55,728 nt of DNA. Source: Fibrobacter sp. UBA4297 (GTDB lineage: Bacteria; Fibrobacterota; Fibrobacteria; Fibrobacterales; Fibrobacteraceae). Where the stretch lies: assembly GCF_002394865.1 (NCBI RefSeq), contig NZ_DGUZ01000012.1, forward strand, positions 1 through 55,728. Direction: 5' to 3'. Positions 16,817 to 26,245 of the stretch are shown piece by piece (the stretch's first letter is position 1; every line of letters begins with the position of its first letter). A program made the position numbers and the translations under genes. The notes beneath the pieces are model-generated. The model was not told the DNA's origin. It made no database searches and saw nothing but the letters and a program-made list of their open reading frames with translations.

Positions 16817-18109
16817 ATGATGAACTCTATTGACTGGTCTGTGGGCTGGTGCTACGTCTGCACCGTGCTCTTGCTTTTATTGATTGTCACCATTTTACTG
16901 TTGCTCGATTACTGGAAAAGGCAACGGCTTTATACACTCTTTGCTGGCAACCTGGGTGAGTTCATCGTCGTACTTTCCGACAAGTTTGAATTCATCAGTT
17001 CACTTCCGCAGTTCATGTCGGACCCGCTCTTTGACAATTTGAGCAAGGACCGCTTGTTCCGAGATATTCTTCCGCCGAAGGACTGGGCTCGTCTCAAACT
17101 TTACTTTGACGATATCGACAAGCATCCCGAAATGCCGTTCATGTTCTCGTACAAGCGTGATGACGGCACCATGCTCTGGTTCGAAATGCGTTGCCAGCAC
17201 CAACGCCTTTCGATGGACGAGTCTCGTTACATCTGCTTGATTAAGAACATTTCTAACACGGTCGAAAACCAGCATCGTTTGGATGAAGCCGAAACAAAGC
17301 TGAAATCGCTCTTGCGCAACACGGGTGACTTCCTGTGGAAATTTGATTTCGAAAGCCGTCAGCTTTTTTTGCTCACGCCGATGATGGATGATGACTATCG
17401 CGACGTTCCTCGCTCTGGAGGTGTGATTGACATTGAATCGCTCATGCCAGAAGACGACTTCAAACTGCTCGAACGCGTGATGAACGAATGTATGATGAAA
17501 GCCGGTGGCGAAGCCGCCTATGACGACAAAGGCCACTTGCTCGACGAACAGAGCCAACTCAATCGCCTCGCCAATGAAAACGCACGATTTGACACGCTCA
17601 AAATCCGTTGCTGGAATAGTGAAAAAAATCTCGTCTGGTATGATTTCCGAGGTCACCTTTCCCCTGACGACGAAGACCGCATCGTGATGATGGGATCAGC
17701 CCGCCGCGTAGAAACATCTCCCGAAATTCCGTTCCTCATGAAGAGTGGTGTCGAAGAATCTCTAATAAATTCTTTCTTCAATTTTCCAAACGTTGGTGTT
17801 TTCTGGGTTGACCGAAACTTCAATATTCTAGGATGCAACAACGCCTTTGCAACAGATTTTGGATTTGCAAAGACAAACGAAGTCGTAAATAAATCATTGC
17901 GCGATGTCATCTCCGTCAAATACCTCCCCTACTACGAATCTATGATCAAGGATGTATTTGACAATGGTTCACAAAAGAGCTGGAAAGGAAAATTTGATGA
18001 CAGCGACTGGATTTGTACCATCAACGTCGTGCCCATGCTCAAGTCGCTCCTCAAGTCCGGCTATACCGTGAGCCGCGTGCTTTGCGTCTATATGCGAATC
18101 TCAGGATAA
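16817..18109 (+). CDS. Membrane-anchored multi-PAS protein without output domain
   Basis: 430 residues with one N-terminal transmembrane helix (about 11-32, very Leu/Val-rich). It is followed by what read as three PAS-type segments, roughly 45-150 (MPFMFSYKRDDGTMLWFEM then ICLIKNIS), 160-300 (LLRNTGDFLWKFDF... VWYDFRGHL) and 315-425 (PNVGVFWVDRNFNILGCNNAFA). The protein ends directly after the third PAS. No HisKA, GGDEF, EAL or HTH part is visible, so it is either a signal-input subunit acting through a partner or a shortened kinase. Its last 22 bp overlap the convergent lipoprotein gene. The standard start ATG-ATG at 16817 lacks a clear SD. Confidence 0.75.
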   Translation: MMNSIDWSVGWCYVCTVLLLLLIVTILLLLDYWKRQRLYTLFAGNLGEFIVVLSDKFEFISSLPQFMSDPLFDNLSKDRLFRDILPPKDWARLKLYFDDIDKHPEMPFMFSYKRDDGTMLWFEMRCQHQRLSMDESRYICLIKNISNTVENQHRLDEAETKLKSLLRNTGDFLWKFDFESRQLFLLTPMMDDDYRDVPRSGGVIDIESLMPEDDFKLLERVMNECMMKAGGEAAYDDKGHLLDEQSQLNRLANENARFDTLKIRCWNSEKNLVWYDFRGHLSPDDEDRIVMMGSARRVETSPEIPFLMKSGVEESLINSFFNFPNVGVFWVDRNFNILGCNNAFATDFGFAKTNEVVNKSLRDVISVKYLPYYESMIKDVFDNGSQKSWKGKFDDSDWICTINVVPMLKSLLKSGYTVSRVLCVYMRISG

Positions 18110-19221
18110 GTCGGTTTCTTGTAGGATGTCGTAATCTCATACTCTGAAACATCTTTAAAGAATGTTATCGGGAATGTGACGACATCACTTGATTTCAACT
18201 CCCGGAATATCCAACGGCTTATTGCGTTCTTGACTTCGTCATCGAAATTTTTATTGCCGGTATTCGAAGATTGAATATCAATTTTTTGGACGAATCCGTT
18301 TACATCAATATTCAACTGAAAAACTATAGTTCCGCTAAAATCTGGATCGACATCGTCTTGATTATTCTTTTGGCATGCCTTTGCGCGATTTCTGTTTAAA
18401 TGTTTGTTATAAATGTGACGCAATCCAGGTATCCGTTGACGAATGACTCTTAAAATCGATGCTTTATCATATATAACTCCGTTTGATAATATTAATTCGT
18501 CCTTCGTCGGTGTGTTTACTGCACCTTTTACTCTACTCATAAGCACTGCAGGAGAACCGTAAAGAAGACCATCAAGTCTTTCAAAATTAGTGATATCTTT
18601 TATCGGATGATGAAAGTCAAATGACAGCGAAACAATATTTTTACCAACATCTTTAAAATGAGTCCGCTTCAGAAGTTCTATAATTTTCTTTTCAAAGCCT
18701 TTATGTACTTTATTATCAACTTTATCGAATTCAATCTTTTTAACAGAACCTTTTTCATTTATGAAAATGTCTAAAGTTAAAAAGAGATGATTCCATTCTT
18801 CGTGAACATCCTTTTTGTAAAACGAATCATAGGTTTTAAACAAATCTTTTGATTTTTTACGAAGGATATTGGCAATTTTCTCTACATCATTATTATAGAG
18901 GCTATCATCAATTAGAACAGCTCTTGATATCTTTATTTCAACGTTATTTGCATTAAATTGAGTTTGGTCAAACCTATAGTCTCTCTTTGGAGGTTCGTTC
19001 AGCAGTTCATAAACATTATCAAGAACTTTTTGTTTTTCTTGAATTGTGACACTGGATTTGTCATAAACTGTTTTTTTCGATTCATTCGGATATTCAATTT
19101 TAGTGTTTTCCTGTTCCGTAGATTTTTCCGCAATCTTATCAACATCGCTGCACCCCGCCCACAGCATCGCCGCAGCCAAGAGCACAAACATACCCAAATA
19201 TTTTCCGAAAAAATTCGCCAT
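18088..19221 (-). CDS. Lipoprotein with TonB-C/AgmX-like C-terminal domain
   Basis: 377 residues. The signal peptide has lipobox LWAGC at about residue 24. The middle part (about 75-190) and the C-terminal part (about 295-365) both contain a pattern typical of TonB-C-like domains: VFQLNIDVNGFVQKIDIQSS, then FDDEVKNAISRWIF and a final strand. The earlier segment (FLTLDIFINEKGSVKKIEFD, EKKIIELLKRTHF) appears to be a second, divergent copy. AgmX/PglI-type lipoproteins of this form are common in Fibrobacteres and Myxococcota and are thought to be envelope-associated. The role here is unknown. The 3' end overlaps the convergent PAS gene by 22 bp. Confidence 0.72.
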   Translation of the reverse strand: MANFFGKYLGMFVLLAAAMLWAGCSDVDKIAEKSTEQENTKIEYPNESKKTVYDKSSVTIQEKQKVLDNVYELLNEPPKRDYRFDQTQFNANNVEIKISRAVLIDDSLYNNDVEKIANILRKKSKDLFKTYDSFYKKDVHEEWNHLFLTLDIFINEKGSVKKIEFDKVDNKVHKGFEKKIIELLKRTHFKDVGKNIVSLSFDFHHPIKDITNFERLDGLLYGSPAVLMSRVKGAVNTPTKDELILSNGVIYDKASILRVIRQRIPGLRHIYNKHLNRNRAKACQKNNQDDVDPDFSGTIVFQLNIDVNGFVQKIDIQSSNTGNKNFDDEVKNAISRWIFRELKSSDVVTFPITFFKDVSEYEITTSYKKPTYPEIRI

Positions 19222-19248
19222 AATTTATATATACAAAATATATGGATG

Positions 19249-19278
19249 AAAAAACTCCAGCCTCATTAGAGACTGGAG
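19249..19278 (-). terminator. Terminator after GH94 gene
   Basis: On the minus strand CTCCAG-(12 nt)-CTGGAG is followed by TTTTTT. Confidence 0.8.
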
Positions 19279-19305
19279 CTTTTGAAATGTTCAAGATTCT
19301 CCGAG

Positions 19306-19340
19306 AAGGAGGTGCCCGCTCGGTGGCGGGCATGACACCG
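19306..19340 (-). repeat. GTCAT-nCCCGCC-type intergenic hairpin, copy 2
   Basis: Read on the minus strand: GTCATGCCCGCC-ACC-GAGCGGGC followed by ACCTCCTTCT. Same element as at 16699, between the GH94 stop and its terminator. Confidence 0.65.
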
Positions 19341-19346
19341 GGTAAA

Positions 19347-21875
19347 TTAACCCAATGTCACTTCGACCTTATGAACACCCTTCGTAAAGATCGGGGCGAC
19401 GTTGGAATCGATTTCCTGACCGTCAACAACCATCTTTGCAACGCCCTTGCAGACGTGATCCGGGTTCTTCACTGTGATCTGGTAGGTAGCACCGCGGAAC
19501 TTACGGGTTGCTTCGAAGCCATTCCATGCGCTCGGGATGCAAGGATCGACAACGAGACCGTTGAAGCTTGCGCGGATACCGAGAATGAACTGCGTTGCAG
19601 CTTGATACGTCCAAGTAGAAGTACCGGAGAGCCATGCGTTACGGCCCATACCGAACTGCTTGTGTTCGTCACCGAGGATGTTCTGCGGATAGCAGTACGG
19701 TTCAGATTCGAACACGTCGAGGATGTCGTTCTTGGAAGCCGGGTTGATCTGGTTGTAGTACTGGAAGGCGTTGTCGCCACGGCCGAGGATAGTTTCGGCA
19801 ATCATCACCCACGGGTTCGTGTGGAGGAAGATACCGCCGTTTTCCTTTGCTCCAGGAGGATAGGTGGAGATGCCACCGACAGCCGGTTCAAAGCCACGGT
19901 AACCCGGAGTAGAGCTCTTCACACCGTACTTGGTGTTGAGGAGCTTGTTCAAGCTGTCCATGCCCTGCACTGCGCGGTCGCCGAAAGCGATGCCAGCGAT
20001 GACCGGCCAGGACTGGCCGTTGCAGTAAATCTTGCCGTACTTGGCAGAGGAAACGCCGTAGCCGTTGCCGTCCTTATCGAACCAACGAGTCCACCACTTG
20101 CCATCCCAAGCGCTGTCGTTGAAAGCCTTCTTGACATCTTCGTACCAGCCCTTGTACATTTCAACGGCTTCCTTGTCGCCGAGAGCTTCTTCAATGCCCA
20201 TCATTTCGAGCAAAGCCTTTGCGTACAAAGCAGTGTTGAACGTAGATTCTGCACCGAGCGGGAGGTTCATGCAGTCGTTCCAGTCGGCAAAGCCGAGGAG
20301 CGGGAGGTTGTGCTGGCCGAGGTGTTCGCGAGTGAACTTGAGAGCGCGCTTCAAGTGTTCGAGGACCGTGCCAGTCGGACGTTCAGCATGCTTCTTGCCT
20401 GCAACGTAGAACGGAATTTCTTCGCTCAGGAAATCCATCTTGCCTGTTTCCTTGAGGTAGGTAGCGACAGTGAGGACGATCCAGAGGTGGTCATCGCCGT
20501 ACCAGTCGGCATACATCGGATTGCCGTTAGCGTCGAGGACGCCAGCCTTTTCGCGGGAGTCACCGGCGTTGGCTTCGTTGCCGTTGTCTTCGGCAAGGGC
20601 AAGCGGAGCGTACTGGTGCATAGCGTTACCTTCCGGACGCTGCACGGAGATGAGATTCTTCGTAAGAACGAGAGCTTCTTCAGGCATGTGGCTCATGACG
20701 CCCATGAGGTCCTGAGTAGAGTCACGGTAACCGATACCGCGGCTGGTGCCGTAGCCCAACTGATAGAGGGACAGGTAGCGGCTCCAGTTCTTGGTGGTGT
20801 GGCACTGACGCGGGTTGTGCACGTTCACCATCGTGTTGAAGGATGCATCCGGAGTCTTGACCTGGATTGTGGAGAGGTAGTTTTCCCAGAACTTTGCGAG
20901 TTCGTCGAAAGCCTTGTCCACGTTCTTCAAGTCGCGGTACTTCTTGATAGCCTTGGCCGCAACCTTGAGGCTCTGTTCCTGACCGAGCTGGGTGCAGGTA
21001 CGGAAAGTCTTCTTGGCTGCGATCTTGCCAGCGTGGATCATGAGAGCGGCAATGTTATCGCCACGGTCGCATTCGCTATTTGCAAGTTCCTTGTTCTGGA
21101 GGCTGAGCGGATTTGCCCAGGAACCCATTTCGTTCTGACCGAGGAATACGCGGCGGTCACCATCGAAGCTACCGACCTTGCAGTCTGCAGTAACGTAGTT
21201 CACGGCGTAGTCACGCTTCATGTAAGCGTATTGTTCCAAAACGACGTGGCCGTCCTTTTCCCAGTGGCCCTTGAGGGTCATGGTCTGCGGAACCCAGTCG
21301 GCGTTCGTGAGCTGCTTTTCAGCTTCGAAGTGGCTGAATTCATAAACCGGGATGATGTCCACTTCCTTAGCGCCACCGGCGATGTTCGTCACCTGGATGT
21401 CCTGGAGAAGCGTGTTGGAGCCCGTCGGGACGAAAATCGTGACCTGCACGCGGAGACCGAAAGCTTCGGCAATCCAGCGCATGTAGGAAAGACCCACGTG
21501 GCATTCCCACTTGTCAAGTTTGACGAGTGTCGGAACGTAGAACGGGGAGAAAATCTTGTAGCTCTTGCCATCCTTGATACGGATGTAGATAGTGCTGGCC
21601 TTGAAGTCAGAGCACGGCATCTGTGCAATGTACTTGGTGATACGGTTGAGAGCCGGGTCGCCTTTGCAAACGAGAGTGCCGCCGGTCGTATCGACGATAC
21701 CGCCGAAGTTGAGAGTACCGACGTAGTTGCACCACTTGATCGGGGTAGCCGGGGTGGTGAGCACGTATTCTTTTGCAGCGTCATCAAAGTAGCCATACTT
21801 TGGGGCAGCGACCTTAGCGGTCTTCTTTGCCGGGGCCTTCTTTGCAGCGCTCTTCTTCACTGTTTTTGTAGCCAT
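19347..21875 (-). CDS. GH94 glycoside phosphorylase, cellobiose phosphorylase type
   Basis: Probable cytoplasmic inverting phosphorylase that splits cellobiose (or a related beta-glucan oligomer) with phosphate to glucose 1-phosphate and glucose, saving ATP. 842 residues. The N-terminal beta-sandwich starts at about residue 26 (YGYFDDAAKEYVLTTP). The (alpha/alpha)6 barrel carries GYRDSTQD at 382-389, WYGDDHLW at 458-465 and FADWNDCMN with DWND at 531-534, where the general-acid Asp is expected. C-terminal GMGRNAWLSGTSTW is typical. Residues 2-25 are a Lys/Ala tail (KTVKKSAAKKAPAKKTA) not usual for the family. SD GGAG precedes the ATG. Strong codon bias suggests high expression. Substrate is not fixed by sequence. 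Confidence 0.93.
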   Translation of the reverse strand: MATKTVKKSAAKKAPAKKTAKVAAPKYGYFDDAAKEYVLTTPATPIKWCNYVGTLNFGGIVDTTGGTLVCKGDPALNRITKYIAQMPCSDFKASTIYIRIKDGKSYKIFSPFYVPTLVKLDKWECHVGLSYMRWIAEAFGLRVQVTIFVPTGSNTLLQDIQVTNIAGGAKEVDIIPVYEFSHFEAEKQLTNADWVPQTMTLKGHWEKDGHVVLEQYAYMKRDYAVNYVTADCKVGSFDGDRRVFLGQNEMGSWANPLSLQNKELANSECDRGDNIAALMIHAGKIAAKKTFRTCTQLGQEQSLKVAAKAIKKYRDLKNVDKAFDELAKFWENYLSTIQVKTPDASFNTMVNVHNPRQCHTTKNWSRYLSLYQLGYGTSRGIGYRDSTQDLMGVMSHMPEEALVLTKNLISVQRPEGNAMHQYAPLALAEDNGNEANAGDSREKAGVLDANGNPMYADWYGDDHLWIVLTVATYLKETGKMDFLSEEIPFYVAGKKHAERPTGTVLEHLKRALKFTREHLGQHNLPLLGFADWNDCMNLPLGAESTFNTALYAKALLEMMGIEEALGDKEAVEMYKGWYEDVKKAFNDSAWDGKWWTRWFDKDGNGYGVSSAKYGKIYCNGQSWPVIAGIAFGDRAVQGMDSLNKLLNTKYGVKSSTPGYRGFEPAVGGISTYPPGAKENGGIFLHTNPWVMIAETILGRGDNAFQYYNQINPASKNDILDVFESEPYCYPQNILGDEHKQFGMGRNAWLSGTSTWTYQAATQFILGIRASFNGLVVDPCIPSAWNGFEATRKFRGATYQITVKNPDHVCKGVAKMVVDGQEIDSNVAPIFTKGVHKVEVTLG

Positions 21876-21902
21876 TGTATCTCCGTTAGAGAGGGGGTGT
21901 TG

Positions 21903-22122
21903 TAAAAAGTGATTAGTGGTTGGTGATTAGTGGTTAGGAACCCTATCAGAAACCGTTAAAACTTTTGCGGGGTAAATTTAGAAATTAGACGAGAGTTGAG
22001 AGACGAGAGACGAGAGAAAGTAATTCATTTAACCAATGTTTTACTAGCGCTAAGCGCCATTTTTTCTCTTTCGTCTCTAGTCTGTAGGGCGTAAGCCCGT
22101 TCTTTCGTCTAAACTCTATTCT
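21903..22122. repeat. Repeat region with mirrored GAGAGACGA-type units, copy 4
   Basis: It begins with GTGATTAGTGGTTGGTGATT units (21909-21935). GAGACGAGAG units follow (21985-22020), and their complements CTCTTTCGTCTC and TTTCGTCTAAACTC lie at 22066-22115. Between them lies GCGCTAAGCGC. It sits between the padR stop and the GH94 start; the unit sequence differs from other copies but the mirrored design is the same. Confidence 0.6.
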
Positions 22123-22712
22123 TCAAACTTTTCAAAATCTCTGTTACCGAAATTGATATAGAAGTATCCGCCGAGTTTCTTGCTGCGGACCGGGTCGCGC
22201 AAAATGCCGATAGCGGCACGCACGTACTTGAGTTCCACCAAGATGTGGTCACGGCTCATGCAGTTGAGGAACGGACCTTCGGGGTAAAGCGTCGGACGCG
22301 GTTCTTCGGCAATCATCTTTTCAAGATTTTCGATTTCCTGAACCAGTCTGCGTTCATGCACTTCGAGCGTGCGGATAACTTCCTTGTTTTCGGCACCGTA
22401 GAGGAAAGCAAAACCAAGCGTACGCGGATCGTCATTGAAACCAGTCAAATGCTTCAGGACCTCTTTGCGGAGAACGTCCCTACCCTTGTCCGTGATGTTG
22501 AACACCATGCGTTCCGGGCGGTTTCCGTCGCGTTCGGAATGACCGACAATGCATTCGTTCTTTTCAAGCGTTATCAGTCTGTTATAAACGGTCGAAGTGC
22601 TAATCTTCGCCCAGCGGTCAAGTTCTCTGTCACGAATTTCCGTGATGATATCGTACCCACTGCGTTCGTGTTCCAGAATGAGGCCGAGCAAAACAAGATC
22701 GTAACGGTTCAT
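22116..22712 (-). CDS. PadR-family transcriptional regulator
   Basis: 198 residues. The N-terminal winged helix is PadR-like (MNRYDLVLLGLILEHERSGYDI, then STVYNRLITLEKNECI and a wing GNRPERMVFNITDKGRDVL). The C-terminal coiled-coil helices (about 100-180) provide the dimer interface. PadR proteins usually repress genes for stress or transport and are released by small ligands. Here the neighbouring targets could be itself and the GH94 gene downstream, or the divergent hybrid kinase (inference). A perfect 17-bp palindrome lies 22-39 bp upstream of its ATG, consistent with autoregulation. The SD AAGGA is well placed. Confidence 0.9.
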   Translation of the reverse strand: MNRYDLVLLGLILEHERSGYDIITEIRDRELDRWAKISTSTVYNRLITLEKNECIVGHSERDGNRPERMVFNITDKGRDVLRKEVLKHLTGFNDDPRTLGFAFLYGAENKEVIRTLEVHERRLVQEIENLEKMIAEEPRPTLYPEGPFLNCMSRDHILVELKYVRAAIGILRDPVRSKKLGGYFYINFGNRDFEKFEE

Positions 22713-22734
22713 TTAGATTCCTTAAATTAACTAC

Positions 22735-22751
22735 TATTCCAAGTTGGAATA
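22735..22751. promoter_or_regulatory. 17-bp perfect palindrome, candidate PadR operator
   Basis: TATTCCAA-G-TTGGAATA in the padR leader, between padR and the divergent kinase gene. Perfect dyad symmetry in an AT-rich region next to a repressor-type gene. Confidence 0.55.
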
Positions 22752-22911
22752 ATTGACTCATATGAAAATTACATTATTTTCGCAAAAAAGATAACATATG
22801 ATGTAAAAAATCGGAAAAATATACGATTCTCCACAGCCCAGAGCTTTTCCTCTTTTTTTCAGCAAAATTCGAAAATCGCACCGATAATTAGTGTATATTT
22901 TTAAGTATCCA

Positions 22912-25509
22912 ATGCATAATACGGGGAGCTCCGTGCAGAGTCTAAAAAAAATAAAGAAGAAGAACAATCGATTTAAGTATTCCTTCATAAGGTTTGTTCC
23001 TCTTATCCTTGTCGTTTACTTAATTATCGAAGCTTTTTCTGCGTTCCAGACCGAAGACAAGAACGCAGTCATGGCGCGAAACAGGGACTATATCAAGGAT
23101 ATTACACTCGCCATGGCAAACAAGCTTGATGACATTTTCTCAAGCTCCCTTAAATCCGTCGAAGCACTAACAAAGCTCAGTTCCAATGAAATCCCTGATG
23201 GACAAATGAACGCCGTCTTCTTGGCAGAAGTTGAGAAGATTATTCAGTTTGACCACCTCTACTTTACGGATTCCACCGGTTTGACCCTAAAGACTTCTGG
23301 TGAAAAAAGTTACGATGGCAACAAGTGGTATTTCACCGACGGCATGAAAGGCAATAGCGGTATCTTTGTGATAATGCCGACAAATACCACACCGGCTTAC
23401 ATTGTTTTTTACGCACCAGTCTTCGTCCAAGATAAAATCACCGGTATCCTCTCCACTTCGTACGACGAAAACACAATAAAGAGATTTCTTGACTACAAGG
23501 TTTACGGAGCGCACGCCTCTGCAGGCATCGTCAATACAGAAGGTAAAAGTCTAATTGCGCTTGAATCTATGAAAATGCAGCAAACCTCGGTTCTTGGTCC
23601 ATACAAGGATAACTTCAAGCAATTCCTTTATACCTCAAAATTCGACGAGGAGAATAGAAATAAAATTATTCAGGCATATACAACAAGAACACCATCCAGC
23701 TACCAATACAAAGATTATACGGACGAAATACAAGGTTACATCGCCCCTCTGCAAACAGCCCCATTGAGCGTTTATTCAAACTTTCCGATAGAAGCCTCCA
23801 AAAGCCTTTATTCCATGGGCATCAAGGCTGGGCGCATGTTACAGTTTCTGCTCATCGTCATTTTTGCAAGCTACATCATCTACCTCCTGATTGTGCAACT
23901 TTTGATAATGCGTAACGAATCCCGACAGAACAGCATGGCAAACTACATTGCCATAGCCGAAAACGCAATTGCAAGAGCCATGATCTACGTCGATGCCGAA
24001 AACGGAACATTCAAGGACCTCTCGATAATGCCAATGCCATTTCCCAAAAAAGGCCGCCTAGATGATATTGTCGAAGGATTTGTCAAGTACAACGACGACA
24101 TGCAGAATGGCGAAGATTTTAGAACATTCTTTAACGTCACCATCAAGGAACGCAAGGTCCTCGATTACATTCCAAGTGTTGTATTCAGCAATACAAAACT
24201 AAATGGCCGTAAAGAATACATCACCATGGTCTATATCCCAGTCGAAATAAAAAAGAATGTTGTCAACAAGGGTATTATTTTATTCAGAAATATCACCGCA
24301 GAAAAATCAAAGGAGATTGAGGCTAACAAAAAACTAACACAGGCGTTAACCGATGCTAGAGAAGCAAGCAAGGCCAAAACGACATTCCTTTTCAACATGT
24401 CGCACGACATCCGTACCCCGATGAACGCGGTCATGGGATTTACGACGATGGCCAAAAAGCACATCGACGACCATGAAACCGTAAAGGGCTACTTGGACAA
24501 AATTGATATCGCAGGCAAGCAGCTCTTGTCGCTAGTAAACCAAGTGCTCGAAATGTCGCGCGTCGAATCCGGGAAAATCATCCTGAACGAACAGAAATGC
24601 AATCTTGAAAATGTAATCAAGGCGCTTTCGACAACATACGGTTCGCACGCTGAAACTAAGGGCATACTGTTTACAGCGACAATCACAAACATCGAGCATA
24701 AGTTCGTCCTTGTAGATTGCGACCGCGTCAACCAAATTGCAGCAAATATTATCGGAAATGCAATCAAATACACCAACGAAAACGGAAGCATCATGTGCAC
24801 CCTCGAAGAACAAAAATGCGAGCGGGATGGCTATGGAAATTACGTGCTTACCGTTGAAGATTCCGGCATTGGCATGAGTTCCGAATTCGTCGAGCACATC
24901 TACGATGAATTTACACGCGAGAGTTCCACCACCGTCAGTCGCATCCAAGGGACAGGTCTTGGCATGACCATTGTAAAGAAACTGACAGACATCATGGGCG
25001 GAACAATCAACATCGTTTCCAAGAAAGGGCAAGGTACAAAGATTGTCGTGAGCATCCCGATGAAGTGGTGTCAGGAATTCAAGACTGAAGTTACAGAACA
25101 GAAAACCATTACGACAATCCCTCTTAAGGGAATGAAGGTGTTGCTCGTTGAAGATAACGAGATGAATCGAGAAATCGCTGAAGAAATCCTGACTGAAAAC
25201 GGTCTAATCGTCGATACCGCAAATGATGGCGATATTGCCGTCGATAAAGTGCGTAAAGCAGCTCCTGGCGATTATGAGCTCATTTTGATGGACGTGCAGA
25301 TGCCCCACATGAACGGCTACGATGCTACCAAGGCGATCCGCAAGCTCGATGACCCGCAGAAGTCTAGAATCCCAATCATTGCCATGACGGCAAACGCCTT
25401 TGAAGAAGACAAGAAAAACGCCCTCGAAGCAGGAATGAACGGACATCTGTCAAAACCGATTGACGCCCAAAAACTTATCCAAACACTTGCAGATTTCAGA
25501 TTGAGCTAG
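22912..25509 (+). CDS. Hybrid sensor histidine kinase with extracytoplasmic Cache-like domain
   Basis: About 865 residues. A transmembrane helix at about 27-45 is followed by a roughly 260-residue periplasmic sensor of dCACHE type (YFTDSTGLTLKTSGEKSYDGNKWYF; IVFYAPVFVQDKITGILSTSYD). A second helix spans about 309-333. After a PAS-like linker comes HisKA with the phospho-acceptor His498 in NMSHDIRTPMNAVMGF. An HATPase region (ANIIGNAIKYTNENGSI; GTGLGMTIVKKL) follows. A C-terminal receiver has Asp794 in ILMDVQMP. No HPt is present, so a separate phosphotransfer protein is implied. Start is uncertain: ATG at 22912 lacks an SD, while GTG at 22933 has GGGGAG four nt upstream. Confidence 0.9.
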   Translation: MHNTGSSVQSLKKIKKKNNRFKYSFIRFVPLILVVYLIIEAFSAFQTEDKNAVMARNRDYIKDITLAMANKLDDIFSSSLKSVEALTKLSSNEIPDGQMNAVFLAEVEKIIQFDHLYFTDSTGLTLKTSGEKSYDGNKWYFTDGMKGNSGIFVIMPTNTTPAYIVFYAPVFVQDKITGILSTSYDENTIKRFLDYKVYGAHASAGIVNTEGKSLIALESMKMQQTSVLGPYKDNFKQFLYTSKFDEENRNKIIQAYTTRTPSSYQYKDYTDEIQGYIAPLQTAPLSVYSNFPIEASKSLYSMGIKAGRMLQFLLIVIFASYIIYLLIVQLLIMRNESRQNSMANYIAIAENAIARAMIYVDAENGTFKDLSIMPMPFPKKGRLDDIVEGFVKYNDDMQNGEDFRTFFNVTIKERKVLDYIPSVVFSNTKLNGRKEYITMVYIPVEIKKNVVNKGIILFRNITAEKSKEIEANKKLTQALTDAREASKAKTTFLFNMSHDIRTPMNAVMGFTTMAKKHIDDHETVKGYLDKIDIAGKQLLSLVNQVLEMSRVESGKIILNEQKCNLENVIKALSTTYGSHAETKGILFTATITNIEHKFVLVDCDRVNQIAANIIGNAIKYTNENGSIMCTLEEQKCERDGYGNYVLTVEDSGIGMSSEFVEHIYDEFTRESSTTVSRIQGTGLGMTIVKKLTDIMGGTINIVSKKGQGTKIVVSIPMKWCQEFKTEVTEQKTITTIPLKGMKVLLVEDNEMNREIAEEILTENGLIVDTANDGDIAVDKVRKAAPGDYELILMDVQMPHMNGYDATKAIRKLDDPQKSRIPIIAMTANAFEEDKKNALEAGMNGHLSKPIDAQKLIQTLADFRLS

Positions 25510-25561
25510 CACAGTCCTCGATATTTTATTATAATAAAGATTAAAAGATAAGGAGATAAAT

Positions 25562-26239
25562 ATGAAAACCAAATTCTCACGCCTCTCACTTTCCCTCGTT
25601 ATCGCGGGCGCCCTCGCACTCGTGGCAACGACATTCACCGGTTGTTCTCTCATCAAGAAGGTTCAGGCCGCCAAAATCCTGATCCAGACAAAGATGGAGT
25701 ACAAGGACTTGACATTCGATAACGTCGATGTCTTTGAAGATGTCATGGAACTCGTGAATAACGGAATGGACGGTTTCTTGCCGAACCCCAAAGCAGTCAT
25801 GCTCGTCAAGGACCTTTCCCAGAACGTTATCAACAAGAGCCTTGGTCACGCCAACTTTGACGTTTTCCTGAATGCGAACAACAACACCAAGGACACGCTC
25901 TGGATCAACCAGCTCAAGGTTGAAATCAAGTTCGACACGCTTGTCACAGTCCCTTTGACCCTAAAGGATACCATCAGACTTGCACCAGGCGACAATGACT
26001 TGCACTTCAACGCAGCGTTCCCTCTGGATGCCAACGTCTTTAAGATTAACGAAATCAAGTACTACGGCATTGCTGGCTTTATCGACGTTTCCCTCACCGA
26101 AGGCGGAAAGCCGGTCTCTCAGGACTTCGAAATCAAGAGAGACGTGAAGCCAGAAGATGTCGAAAAACTCCAGAACCTCGTTCGCGACAGATTGTTTGAT
26201 CTTCTCGTGAACAAATGGCTCGGAAAAATAATTAAATAA
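25562..26239 (+). CDS. Lipoprotein of unknown function, LEA14-like fold possible
   Basis: 225 residues. The signal peptide carries lipobox TFTGC at about residue 28, and the SD AAGGAG is well placed. After a short helical region, residues about 95-190 alternate as beta strands (HANFDVFLNANNNTKDTLWINQLKVEIKFD; TIRLAPGDNDLHFNAAFPLD). This recalls the LEA14/WHy fold of intermembrane lipoproteins, but the resemblance is weak. The C-terminus is a charged helix. It ends 6 nt before the M3 peptidase gene and is likely cotranscribed with it. Confidence 0.7.
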   Translation: MKTKFSRLSLSLVIAGALALVATTFTGCSLIKKVQAAKILIQTKMEYKDLTFDNVDVFEDVMELVNNGMDGFLPNPKAVMLVKDLSQNVINKSLGHANFDVFLNANNNTKDTLWINQLKVEIKFDTLVTVPLTLKDTIRLAPGDNDLHFNAAFPLDANVFKINEIKYYGIAGFIDVSLTEGGKPVSQDFEIKRDVKPEDVEKLQNLVRDRLFDLLVNKWLGKIIK

Positions 26240-26245
26240 TAACAC

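Noticed and set aside
19242..21905. 887-residue open frame on the plus strand opposite the GH94 gene
   Set aside because: Codon bias of the real gene leaves the opposite strand free of stops. No domain is visible and the GH94 protein is unambiguous.
22758..22988. 76-residue hydrophobic minus-strand frame between padR and the kinase
   Set aside because: AT-rich spacer with Phe/Ile runs and no SD, overlapping the start of the kinase gene.
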